A stretch of 64,000 nt of DNA from Aotearoamyces nothofagi. Its lineage: Eukaryota > Ascomycota > Leotiomycetes > Leotiales > Tympanidaceae. The notes beneath the pieces are model-generated. The model was given only the letters and a program-made list of their open reading frames with translations. It was not told the origin of the DNA and made no database searches. Of this stretch, positions 47,501-57,826 are shown in pieces. Position 1 is the stretch's first letter. The number at the start of each line of letters is the position of its first letter. The position numbers and the translations under genes were made by a program. The DNA lies in NCBI GenBank assembly GCA_015345905.1, contig JADDTR010000006.1, positions 186,001-250,000 of the forward strand, read 5' to 3'.

Positions 47501-49974
47501 CCGCTCTTAATATCATCCCCATAGGTTTCCCCATCAGAAGTATCCTCTGTGTTGGAGCCAATGTGGGCATCTTTCGTATCAGCTTTACTCATCTCAATCT
47601 CTCGTTGTAATTGATCACGAGATTCAGAAACTATCGCTCTAGCTTCTTGAAGTACTTTCTCCCAGATATCCAGGGCTTCCTTAACTCGGGGACTGTTTTC
47701 TAAAAGTTGCCCACGTTTGAGCCTACAGAGAAATAAGGCTCGTTGATCTGTACGGATGCTGGTTTCGCTCTGGTCGAGCATAGCTTCCAAAACTTCATCC
47801 ACTGTTCGAAGGGGCCCATCCCTATTTCCTAAAGCTCGCCGGTTTCGTCCTCCTAATTCGGGATGAAGAGCACTCTGTCTTAAGCGGACAAGCCAGGTTC
47901 TCATTTTTTCAACAATTGCTCCATCTTCCGGGTCCCATTCCTCAGTGAGAGGCGCACCCTGGGTATCAACACCACAATCATCACACATCTGTTGGTATAG
48001 AGATTGATAATATTGTTCCTCAATAGGCGTGAAAGGCATGGTAATGACAAAACGCTGCTGTGGTGGAAGTCGTAACTCGTCCCGAACAAGCTGTTTGCTA
48101 TGGCGAAGAGCTAGATGCTTGAAAATATACTGGAAGGAAGGTCGATGTTTTGTGACGAGCGACTGCCAGAGGTGTTGTATTGACGCAAATGGCTCAAGCC
48201 GAAGAAAAATAAGCAAGCCTAGGAGATCTGTAGAATGTTAGAGGTTAACTTCCAGCACTTGTGATACCGATAGTTTAGGGATTGGCCATAACTGATAAAA
48301 AATGCTCTCATCTGTATCTGATAGGAGTTTTATATTCGTGTTCAGTGTTAACATACCTGCTACGTCTTTTTTCACCGGTGTTCCGCTAATTCCCCATGCG
48401 TTTACACGAGGTATTAGCCTTGCCACCTTTGCGGCGTTACTGACACCGCTCTCGATCATTTGTGCCTCGTCGAGACATACGCGCCACCAAGACAGCTGCA
48501 TTAGAGGAGACTTTCGCCTCGGATAAGATGGCGCGCGACGAAGTTGTCGGTCTGGTGGAGGTAAAGTATAGTGGATCTCTGATGCAAGTACGTTGTAAGT
48601 TGTGAGAACTACATCGGAGGCGGTTATTCTCTCGAGGAGCTGGGCCTGATCAAGCTCGTTGTGAACCTTAATGCCCTCGTAGTGCATCACCTTCAGGCTC
48701 GGGGCATGGCGATTGAGCTCACTAAGCCACTGTTGCAATATTGAAGGGGGGGTTATAATCAAGGTAGCCGAACATGCCTGAACTTCCTCTAGAGTATTGG
48801 GATCTCTAAATGTTCGTCGAGAAAGAGCGTCCACTGGGCGCCTGTGAAGAGAGATAAGAGCTATTATCTCTACTGTCTTTCCAAGCCCCATCTCCTCTGC
48901 TAGGATTCCCCCTCGTATGCCACTTGCTGCCTCTCTGTACGGCTCAACATTCTTTGTCACAAGGTTGAAAAGATGGCTGACAAAACATATCTGGTTGTCT
49001 GCGTCTCTAGCTTCATGGAATGAATAGAGAAGGCCTTCTACTTTTGTCTCCTGTAACTTCGATCGGCAGCCTTTTTCGTTCGTGTATTGCACCCCTTCTC
49101 TTTGTAGGAGCCATTTGAGAGCCCTTTTCTGAAATGGATACAATTCTGTATCAAGTTGCTCAGTTGTTATCGACGCCGCAAGCGGATCTTCCTTCTCCGG
49201 TACATGAACACTTTGATAGAAATCTTGTGGGGACCATTGTGTGTAGACATCGGGATTCAGGCCCGGTTCGGGAAAGTACGTAGACAAGACTAACTGTAGT
49301 GCAGGCCTTATAACGCTTCTTTGTTGCACGTAGAGTAATGATGTAGTGATATTCCATCTGATCTCAAATGATACCTTTAGGTAATCTTGTCCCTCTTTGC
49401 AACCCAATTCGAAGGAGATCTCGGTCCACAAGCGCCCCTGCCCTGTGGGGTTTTGATGGCGTTGTGCTTTGGCGGCAACAAAAGTAGCCAGCTGAATATC
49501 TTGCAAAGGTACGTTTTCGGCTTCAAATAACATGTTTAAAACACGCACATGAAGTTTTTTTGATGTATCGTAGATCTCAACCTGGTACCTCCCGTCCGTA
49601 GTCTGCTTGATTATGATCGACGAGGGGCCTTGGAAGACTATCGGCTTTTCGAGTTGCCCGAGTGTAGACCCAGAGAATGTCAACGGGAGTATTGAACGTT
49701 TGACTACAATATAGGAGCAGTCATCATTATCTAGTGTTAGCTTTTGCCGCTTTCTTGGGGGCTCTTGAGGTGGCGTCGCCGGTCTGTGAACGCCCTTCAG
49801 AAAGTCGACGAAGCTGTCAGGAACCTTGTTGGCTTCGCAATGTTCAGTGAAGGTATTTAGCAGGCTTGATTGGGGAAACACACCTACCATGGGCTCGGAA
49901 CTGTCGTTTTCACTCATAAAGTGAGAAGGTTCCACGAATCGAGCCAGTCGAGAATTGGCCTTCGTTCGAGCCAT
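44556..49974 (-). CDS. SNF2-family ATPase with RING finger, IRC20/SHPRH type, five exons
   Basis: Minus-strand exons 49974-48357, 48227-47501, 47324-47102, 46793-45457 and 45132-44556 join in phase to 1493 residues. This type couples a DNA translocase to an E3 ubiquitin ligase and acts in genome maintenance. Motifs: GGILAEEMGLGKT (Walker A, near residue 354), CLDEAQ (motif II, near 501), GISGTPVKKDVADLLGLL, a long helical insertion, a C3HC4 RING near 1150-1195 (CVICQSSF ... CGHQFCKEC ... CPICKK), and the C-terminal helicase lobe with HSSGLNLVNA, ELQAIARVDRIGQ. The RING inserted between the ATPase lobes is the hallmark of SHPRH and Irc20. All four introns are long (129, 176, 308 and 324 nt), unlike most of the window. 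Splice joins are supported by phase and by continuity of conserved blocks. Confidence 0.9.
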
Positions 49975-50934
49975 GATAGCAGCTTTACCGGCCCTATCGC
50001 CACTATGGGGAGTTACTGTCGTGAGGGCCCAAGAGCTCCCTGGCCACCTTTGTATGCTGGTCTATGCATACGATGGATAGTATCTAGAATGTTTTCTTGA
50101 CGGCCCCGAAAACAAAAAGGCCAAGGTAGATGCAGGGAGTTGCGGATGAAAAAGATACTGGAATCAGCAGCCTCGAGTGGTGGCTTATCGCTGGTGCAAG
50201 GCTGAAGCTCTCGCTAGGTACCTTATTAGGTAGCGCGAATGGAAGCATAGCTGCCTTGCCTTATAAGGTCTTCAGAAAGAGACTGAACAGCCTCAACAAC
50301 CTTATGTTATCTACTTTGTGTATGCATGGCTGATACCCAACTCCCTTTTACACTATTCTTGACAGGTCACATCGAGATGGCAATTAACAGGCACAGTAAC
50401 TAGGTACTCAACTGGCACGCACGTCGAGATCATCTTGTCACACCGGCGACAGGAATACTAGAGAACCCAACCATCACACGTGTATTTATAATACCTCATC
50501 CTGGAGTCTAGGTACCAACGTATGATTAATGGCCGCTCTACCAAATACATAATTATAAACATGGTCCAGTTTAATATACTCTTCGATTTGCATGTTTCCA
50601 GTTTCTGTAAAATAATCCTATACTCTACCGCTAGGAGAGAAGGATTAATTTAGATGCAAGACGTGGGAAGTATATATAACAACTTTACTTATGCCCAAGG
50701 CCGTCTCTCAATTTCAACTACTAAGCCGGGCTTCTATATCTCCTGAGCTGAAGTGAAAGTGAGTAAGGTACCTCCGTATCTAAGGTAAGCTCGTAATCGA
50801 CGGCCGACCTCATAAATCAGGCTTGATTAGTCAGGCCGTTGTTCGCTTCTGCTATTGCTGCGGTATAATGTCTGGGCCAGCATCCGTGATAATATTCAAT
50901 CAAGCATAATCAACTGGAGTATAGGATTACAACC
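49975..50934. promoter_or_regulatory. Divergent intergenic region IRC20-like / mS41
   Basis: 960 nt between start codons pointing apart; contains TACCTTATTAGGTA (near 50218-50231), a short palindrome. No gene seen. Confidence 0.45.
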
Positions 50935-51657
50935 ATGATTGTACGACCAGCACAGCTACGGCCTATACCTTCCTTCCTCCTCCCCTTCTACGCAGCGTCG
51001 ACTCGTATCCCGTCACGATGCCTACATCAACACATGGCAGCTCCTAGAATACCATCTCCGACGCCTTTTGTACCAGATCCTCAAACCTTTTTGACCCTAA
51101 TTGGCCGAAATTTGAGCCAGCATGCATCCAAAATCCCGTCTTGGGAAGCTCTGTTTTCCTTGACCTCAACACAATTGCGCGAATTGGGCGTTGAACCTCC
51201 ACGGAGTCGCCGCTATTTGCTCAGATGGCGAGAGAAGTTTCGCAATGGCCAATATGGGATATGTGGCGAAGCAAAATCAGTCATTGACGGGACCGCAGAA
51301 GTTCGAGTAATCGAAGTCCCAATAGCTAATATTGGCACGGCTGAGCATACGAACGCAACTGCGACGTTAACCCCAGGGACACGGAAAATCATTGCAAATG
51401 TCCCTTCAGGGGTTGCATTGTCAGAAATCCCACCGGAACAACTCACGCCAATCAAGGGCTTAAAGATTAAGGGTGCGTATACTATTACAGGACCCCACGT
51501 CATGCCAGTGAAGGGCGCTGCAGGAAAGGTTGCCAAGATTGCCGTGAAGGAAGGCTTGTGGGAGGATCGCAGGGGACATAAGATTGATGGCGGGGAGAGA
51601 AGGCGGGCCGAAGTAAGGGCAAAAAGGAGAAGTGAGGAAAGAAAGGGTACGAGGTAG
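50935..51657 (+). CDS. fyv4: Mitochondrial small ribosomal subunit protein mS41 (FYV4, IGR motif)
   Basis: A single exon codes for 240 residues. mS41 is a fungal component of the mitochondrial small ribosomal subunit. The N-terminus (MIVRPAQLRPIPSFLLPFYA, then STRIPSRCLHQ) is a typical import signal. The IGR/SAM-like domain follows near residues 48-105: DPQTFLTLIGRNLSQHASKI, then SWEALFSLTSTQLRELGV and PPRSRRYLLRWREKFRNG. The C-terminal part has GLKIKGAYTITGPHVMPVKG and a basic tail rich in Arg and Lys, fitting rRNA contact. In-frame ATGs further on would lose the presequence, so the first one is chosen. Confidence 0.92.
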   Translation: MIVRPAQLRPIPSFLLPFYAASTRIPSRCLHQHMAAPRIPSPTPFVPDPQTFLTLIGRNLSQHASKIPSWEALFSLTSTQLRELGVEPPRSRRYLLRWREKFRNGQYGICGEAKSVIDGTAEVRVIEVPIANIGTAEHTNATATLTPGTRKIIANVPSGVALSEIPPEQLTPIKGLKIKGAYTITGPHVMPVKGAAGKVAKIAVKEGLWEDRRGHKIDGGERRRAEVRAKRRSEERKGTR

Positions 51658-53211
51658 TGAGGAAGACCAAAGTGTGGCACTGGAGTCAAATCGCCACTGT
51701 CAAAACCAGCGACTGCAAGGCTGTCACTGTACGAGGCAGCCAAGAGACCCGGGCCGTGGGTTAAGAGGGCTAGAAGGGGATGGAGGGTTTGCACTAGCCT
51801 TTGTACAATACAATACTGTGGTGAATGCAATAAAGTTCGAAGTTTCCGTTATCCAGTCTCTAGATGGGCGGAGCCCAGCTTCCAGAAGAGAACGAGAGAG
51901 GCCAGGGCTGATATCTGGGGCCATGAACCCCCCTAAAACGCCCGTTCCCCCCCACTCTTTCTTGGCCAGCGTGGAGCAGTGGAATAAATAGCCATAAACA
52001 GCGCGAACCATAATGCTCTCGTATATCCGGGCTACATGAGGTTCTGGGTGCTGTGATGATAGTAATATGAGCATCTCGTGCTGTGGCTTCTGCAGTGCTT
52101 TGTATTAATCAACTATGGGTGTAGAGATAGGTGTTACCCAATACCACTCGTCGTGGCTATCCCAAGAGCAGGAGGCAGCGCATAACCCCCAGAGCTGGGC
52201 CGATTGTGTCTGCTTGATATTCCAAATGCCCTCTGACAAATACAACACAGTAGGCCTGAATCTTAGGCATCGGAAGCTCTGGCTTCAGCCTCTGGCTTCA
52301 GCCACTGGCTTGAATCCCATTCCTACATGCAATGTTGCACGACCAACACAACCTGAACCCCAGCGACCATGGTGACGGGTAGATTTTGGACTGGCACTTG
52401 CAGCATTGCCACACCCGGCCCCGAGGGCGATCGCTGATGCAGTGTGATCTAAAGACCTTCAGCCCTGTGATTGATCGCTTAAACAGAGACGCTTTGCTTC
52501 AAAACCATGTTCGCGTCCTTAATTAAGGTTGAGAGCTCGGCCTCAGGACCGATTCGGGGGGTCTCGACTCCTTTGCTGACAGCTTCTGCTTTCCTGTCTT
52601 CCTGCCTGCTTGCCTGCTTTCTTTTTCTGGCCTAGAGGTTTGGAAGCGTTTCGTGGACCTGGCTGCGGCCTTCTCAGGCAGACAACGTGAAGACGTAGGC
52701 CGGAAGATAAGAGTCGCAACACGACGCGACGCAACATACAGCCTAGCATATACGGTTGAACTCTGGCAGGCTGCACACAGTATCGGCACGTCAACAACGG
52801 ACTCTGCCAGGGCGCGGAGCGACTGTGCGGTATGAGTCTTCGGGCCCGAGACATCGGCCGTACTGTACTGGAGCTTACAGGGGGCGAGCAGCGACCCCGT
52901 GGGTGCCTGATGCGGTAGCAGCGGGATGCGATGGGACTCTGGGAGGCCCGGCATGGGATTCTTCACTGCTCGTGCCAGCGATGACGCATCGGGGCGGGCG
53001 TGGCTGGACAGGCACCGGCAGGCACTCGCCAGGCACGGGTGTCGCGCGACGCCTGCGCAGCACCTGACCGCCTGCTGGGCCGGCCGGCAGGCATCAGGTC
53101 AGGAGCAATGAGACGGAATGGACGATGAGTCTTCAGTCGCTTGACCTCGTTTGGCCGCGTTTGGCCTCGCTGCTGCCTGCCTGCCTTGCTTCCTCAGGTA
53201 CCGCGCGCCCC

Positions 53212-53249
53212 CGCTGGCCGCTGGCCGCTGGCCGCTGGCCGCTGGCCGC
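53212..53249. repeat. Tandem repeat, 7-nt unit GCTGGCC
   Basis: About five head-to-tail copies of GCTGGCC, read directly from the sequence. Confidence 0.85.
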
Positions 53250-53433
53250 CGACCGGCCGCTCAGCGTGCCCCGGAGGCCGCATCCCGCCCCGTCCGCGTC
53301 GAGATCCCCCTCGGCCCCGAGCTCGACGTCTCTGGTGTCTGCCTGGCACCTGGACATGCCCCCCGGGCGTCTCCCAGCTCGCTCCCGCTCCGCGGCTCTC
53401 TTATCCCCGCCCGCGCCCGCGCCCGATCGCTGA

Positions 53434-53473
53434 GCAGAGCAGCGCAGAGCAGCGCAGAGCAGCGCAGAGCAGA
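53434..53473. repeat. Tandem repeat, 10-nt unit GCAGAGCAGC
   Basis: About four head-to-tail copies, ending in a diverged GCAGAGACAC. Confidence 0.85.
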
Positions 53474-53530
53474 GACACACAATGGGCCGTGGCCGAGCCT
53501 TCGTGACTCTCGCGCCCCTGGGCGCCTCTC

Positions 53531-53531
<1 letters not shown>

Positions 53532-53567
<36 letters not shown>

Positions 53568-53569
53568 CC
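53532..53569. repeat. Tandem repeat, 4-nt unit CTGC
   Basis: About nine head-to-tail copies of CTGC, a pure microsatellite. Confidence 0.9.
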
Positions 53570-54206
53570 CGCCAATCTGTCTTCTTCTTCATGTCGCCGC
53601 CGTGCACCTGCCGCTGCCCCCATTAGTCATCCGTCACATGCCTGTGCCCGCCAATCAGGGCGGCATGCCGTCCATTTCAGATGTCGCTGCCTTCGAACTG
53701 GTGCCCGCGAGACGCTTGGCTTCCCTGGCTGGCTTCCTAGCTTTCCCTCCTAGCTCTCCTGCCTACCGACCTGAGGTAGGCAGCTTTAGCTTCCTAGTTT
53801 TCCCTCGTCCGCCGCTTCCTCTCCACCTCAATGGTGGCTTTCAGGCATTTCCATGACTTGTTGACAGGCCTGCTCTTTCTATTTACTCCCCCCCCCGCCG
53901 CGCTCCTTTCCTCTGTGTTCCTGTGTTGCAAGGTCAATACTTTCCGTCTGATGATGCCTAGATCTCTCAGTTATTATATAAGATCTCCTTCTGCGTCACT
54001 CGTCACTTTCCATGCCCATCTCCTTCAATCCTTCGTCTCGTCGATGCACTCTTCATTTCTGTCCGTAGTATAATATCAGACATTCATCAACACTTGACCT
54101 TCATCCGCGGCCTCTTGTCTCAACGCAGTGTCCTTCAGACCTTGCCCAGAAGCTGTGCCACTTCATCTAGTCCCTATAGGATTTCAAAAGTGCCTGGAGA
54201 TGACCC

Positions 54207-54865
54207 ATGCCAGTACAACCTGATCGACTTGAAAGCCCGAGTTCACCAGCTACGACCCCGCCGAAAGAGTCCACCATAGATGAAGGTGGACTTCCACAAA
54301 TCAAAGTCGATCCGCCAGATAGCGATAGACGCTCAGCTCTAGATACTTCGGAATCGGGACACGAGATGTCCGACCGAAGACAGGAGAAGCACCGTGATAG
54401 CAGCAAGACCTCTAGCTCCAAGTCGAGCTCGAAGTCCGGCTCAAAATCTAACCCCAAGTCAAAGTCATCCTCGAAGGATGATTGGTCCGACGTTGTGGAG
54501 CCTGATGAGAGAAGACGCATTCAGAATCGAATCGCACAACGGAAGTTCCGTAAGCAATGCCGAGTTGAACCGTCTCCAGTACCTGGCTAACCTATGAAAT
54601 AGGAGAGAAGACGAAAGATGAAAAGGAGAGCAGGGACCGCGATGCCGAAAACACACTGCGTGCGGGACAGTCGTATACAACTCCTGAGCCGGGTGATATG
54701 ACCTCGGATTACGACCTCTCAGGCCTGCCATGGGGTGGATTATCGATGAAACACGTCGTTGAGAAAGGTAGGGCGAAGGACAGAGGATCGCAGCAAGGGT
54801 CGCAAGAACAGTCTTACTACTTTGGCCGTGGCAGCGGCAGTGGTAGAGGAAGTGAGTCGCGATAG
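54207..54865 (+). CDS. bZIP-like basic-region transcription factor, two exons
   Basis: Exons 54207-54549 and 54603-54865 give 201 residues. The basic region RRRIQNRIAQRKFREK is complete only after splicing, since the intron cuts the Arg codon after RKF. It matches the DNA-contacting NxxAQRxFR signature of fungal bZIP factors of the Yap/AP-1-like kind. The stretch after it (TKDEKESRDRDAENTLRAG) shows no clear leucine heptad, so a normal zipper is missing or very short. A conserved-looking block follows, DLSGLPWGGLSMKHVVEKG, and a Gly/Ser-rich tail. The N-terminus is rich in Ser, Pro and Lys. Probably a nuclear regulator; targets unknown. A 61-codon upstream frame (54094-54279) overlaps the start in another frame and could reduce translation if it lies in the mRNA. 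Confidence 0.82.
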
Positions 54866-55377
54866 TTGACAAACCACACAAGTGGCATGGAGACCAGACC
54901 GAGCTGTTGCTGAATCATGGCTCTCAACCTTCACGGCATACATCAACTACGTCTGATGACTGGGCGACGTATTTTGAAATTTTCTAGTCTTTTTTCGGCG
55001 TTTCTCTCTATACCCGACTCCAATCAGTCAATGGCGATGCCTATCGGAATCAGCATCGCAATTTATTCTCTATAGTCTTAGTCGTGCATATAGAACTGGC
55101 GAAAAAGCCGCCACTCCCCTTTGGGATAGAAATTATACATCACTCAAACTCATAGGCTGTATTTGACCAAACGTGCGTTTCTGTTTGTCTAATGAGAGGG
55201 CTTATTTATTTTTCCAAGTTTGCCGAGGAAGACGCTATAGTATAGTATATTCCACCAAAAAGCCATATCCGATAAGTGGAAAAAGGGGTTGTTCATTTAC
55301 AGCTATTCAGAGTGTTCGTTAGTTTCCTACTCGATTCTATACAATAGACCATAACACGACTCATGCCTCAAGCTCGG
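54866..55377. other. Convergent intergenic region
   Basis: Between the stops of the basic-region factor (+) and the dipeptidase (-). No gene or repeat seen. Confidence 0.45.
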
Positions 55378-57172
55378 CTAGTCATCCTCCAAAGGCGTCG
55401 CGCCCGCAGCTTGTAGTTTCTCTGCTGTAGCATCTACCTCTGCCCAAACCCTCAGCATATTCCCACCAACGACCTTCGCTGCCTGCTCATCGGAGACCCC
55501 TCTTCTCAGCAGCTCTGCCACAAGGTCCGGGAACTTCGACACGTCTTCAAGACCCCTCGGCACTGTAGGAATGCCATCAAAGTCGCTACCAAGACCAACA
55601 TAGTCATATCCAATCAATTCCCCAATGTGTATAATATGGCTAGCAACGTGCTCTAGAGTCGAGTTCTTAGGATAGAAGTCTGGCAGCCCGTTTGAATTTG
55701 GCGGCGAAGGAGCGACGCAGCTGATGAAATCGGGGTTGAAATTCACCATTACGATGCTCTTACGCTTCTTCACGAGCTGCAGAATGTCGTCTGGGACATT
55801 GCGAGGATGTGGGCATAGAGCGTAAGCAGAGCTATGGCTGAAGATCGGAGGGGCTGCACTACCCGTCCAACCACCATCACCACCGCCACCGCCAAGAACG
55901 TCCCGCATGGTGTCTTGGCTGACGTGTGATAAGTCGACTATCATTCCCAGGCGGTTCATCTCTTGGACCAGCGCCCGTCCTGCAGAGCTGACTCCGCCCC
56001 ATAGTGGTGTTGATTTTAATATTTCACCCTCGGGCCCTGAGATGAGCGCAGCATCGGCGTACTTATTGTGGCAGTTGTGAGTTAATGTAGCATATCGGAC
56101 GCCAAGAGCATAGTAATTACGGAGATTTGATAGGGAGTTGCCAATCTGGTGGAGACCCTCGATGGCAAGGGGTGAGATGAGCTTCTTTTCCCTGAAAAAC
56201 GAGAGAGCTGTGGTCCCGTTTGGCGGCGGAGAGAAGTGAGTAGGGTATTGCGCTTGTAAACGAGTGAGGAGGTCGATTTGGTTATAGGTGTTTTCCACAA
56301 CTAGACTTCTGTTAGAAGCTAAGTTTTACACTTCCTAGATCTGTTTGGTTGGATAATGTATAATGAGAACGGAGTTAAGATTAAGCCGGTAAATGCACAC
56401 TTTATGTACTTCATTGTCTGTGTGCAGCCATACAATGTTGCCGTTAATAATTAATAATTCAAAACATCCTGTCAACTATAACTAGATAATTAAGTCATAC
56501 TTATTGTCGAGCGAGTATCAGAAGCCTTACCAAAATGCACAAAAGCTTAGAAGATTGCCAATGAAGCTCTTAAATATAACTGAAATCTGCTTACTTTGTA
56601 TATAATTCTCATTAGAGAAATCAGTTCCGTTATCTGGGCAAGACCAATATGCAGCCCAAAACGCCCCACCGACTTTACCTTCCTTCAATCGAGGTAAATC
56701 GACATGGAACTCCATACCGCCTTCTGAGAAAGGCTTGGTGAAGTTCTCATTATATATATGATTATTGAATCGAAATCTTATAAAAATTGCAAGGTCATTG
56801 TGACCATCTTGTATTGCCATCAGACGTGGGAAACCATAAAAAATTCTGGAGGATCATACCTATCAAAGGCGTGTCGGTCAATATCCTGTTTACACGCTGA
56901 TCGATTGTATGAGGGGCCCCAGGGCCCTCACCCCATATGCCCTTGAAGCCCTTAGGGATGATGGCAACAGTTAAGAATACCACAGTAATTAATGCTGCAC
57001 AAGATGCTATTATCTCATTGACTCCCCACTGTGACCTCTTATTCTGGCTGGTAAGGGCACCTGCTCCATCGCTGTCTTCGAGATGCCTGTCTAAGCTCTG
57101 GGGCCGCGAGCCCTGTATCTCTGGTGAAGGCTTGTCCTTGGGAAGTAACGGGTCCGTTTCTGTATAAGCCAT
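55378..57172 (-). CDS. Membrane dipeptidase, peptidase family M19, three exons
   Basis: Minus-strand exons 57172-56860, 56807-56595 and 56300-55378 give 482 residues. M19 enzymes are zinc dipeptidases. Zinc-site signatures: DGHNDLAI (His and Asp ligands), AIEG (bridging Glu), DLSHVS (His), FSHSSAYALCPHPRN (His) and GLGSDFDGI (Asp). A single membrane segment near residues 54-72 (IIASCAALITVVFLTVAIIP) follows a polar, Ser/Asp-rich N-terminus with the LL motif DPLLP, so the protein is probably type II with the catalytic domain in the lumen or outside; DPLLP-like motifs often direct proteins to the vacuole. The second intron is long (294 nt). The end is LEDD. It shares a 654 nt divergent region with RGD2. 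Confidence 0.91.
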
Positions 57173-57826
57173 GTTGTAGAAAACTAGATCAGTATATCAG
57201 TATATCAGTATACACGATAGGCTGATATTAGTACTGCAATCAAGAAACGATGGAATAACGAGCTCGAAAGGTGATTACAAACGCCGCTTTCGGGGTCGTC
57301 CCGAGGTCGTCAGGCGTAGATAAGTAGATAAGACAATAATGTCATCGTGGCTGAGACCCTGAGGCACTGAGGCAGCAATGATGAGCTGGCCGGAGCTCCT
57401 TTTAGCGTACCCCGGCTTTAAACGGTCAGCCTCCACGATCCTGAATTCAAGCTGGCAAGCGCGAACAAGACAGAGAAGGCTGCAGCACTCTTGCACTCTT
57501 GCATCGTATTTCTTTCACTTGCCTGCGAATGTATAACGGCAAGAAAATCTTCGCGACCTTTGCTTCACTGAAACTTGAAGAGCAAGCCTTACGCCCGCTT
57601 GGGGATTAATGAATGGAATAGGAGGTCGAACACGAGCCGTACCGCGCGTCTGCGAAATTATACGCACAGGACTCACCGACGTCAAAACCCGACATTTCAT
57701 TCCTTCATATCAATAGCCTGTTAGCCCTATCATTCATTCTACTCTGCCTTTTTCATTTCCTACTAGGGCCGGCGTACCGATCGCACTTCGCCACTTGGTA
57801 TACCTCCGCGAAGTAAAGTGGTAGTC
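57173..57826. promoter_or_regulatory. Divergent intergenic region dipeptidase / RGD2
   Basis: Start codons point apart across 654 nt. Includes ATCAGTAT triplicated at 57190-57213. No gene seen. Confidence 0.5.

Larger units (their letters stand above)
51658..54206. other. Long intergenic stretch with GC-rich low-complexity core
   Basis: No gene supported. 51660-52500 is ordinary sequence. 52540-53600 is GC-rich with simple repeats: a 7-nt unit GCTGGCC about five times at 53212-53249; a 10-nt unit GCAGAGCAGC about four times at 53434-53473; and a 4-nt unit CTGC about nine times at 53532-53569. Long open frames here (for example 53151-53753 on the plus strand, 53261-53623 on the minus strand) come from base bias. 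53800-54200 is pyrimidine-rich and likely the promoter and leader of the basic-region factor; an upstream open frame at 54094-54279 overlaps its start. Confidence 0.6.

Noticed and set aside
51213-51830. 205-codon minus-strand frame over mS41
   Set aside because: Antisense to a gene with clear family motifs and a presequence.
53151-53753. 200-codon open frame on the plus strand, with long frames on the minus strand in the same place
   Set aside because: Base composition and tandem units (CTGC, GCTGGCC, GCAGAGCAGC) create open frames on both strands; the products are low-complexity and match no family.
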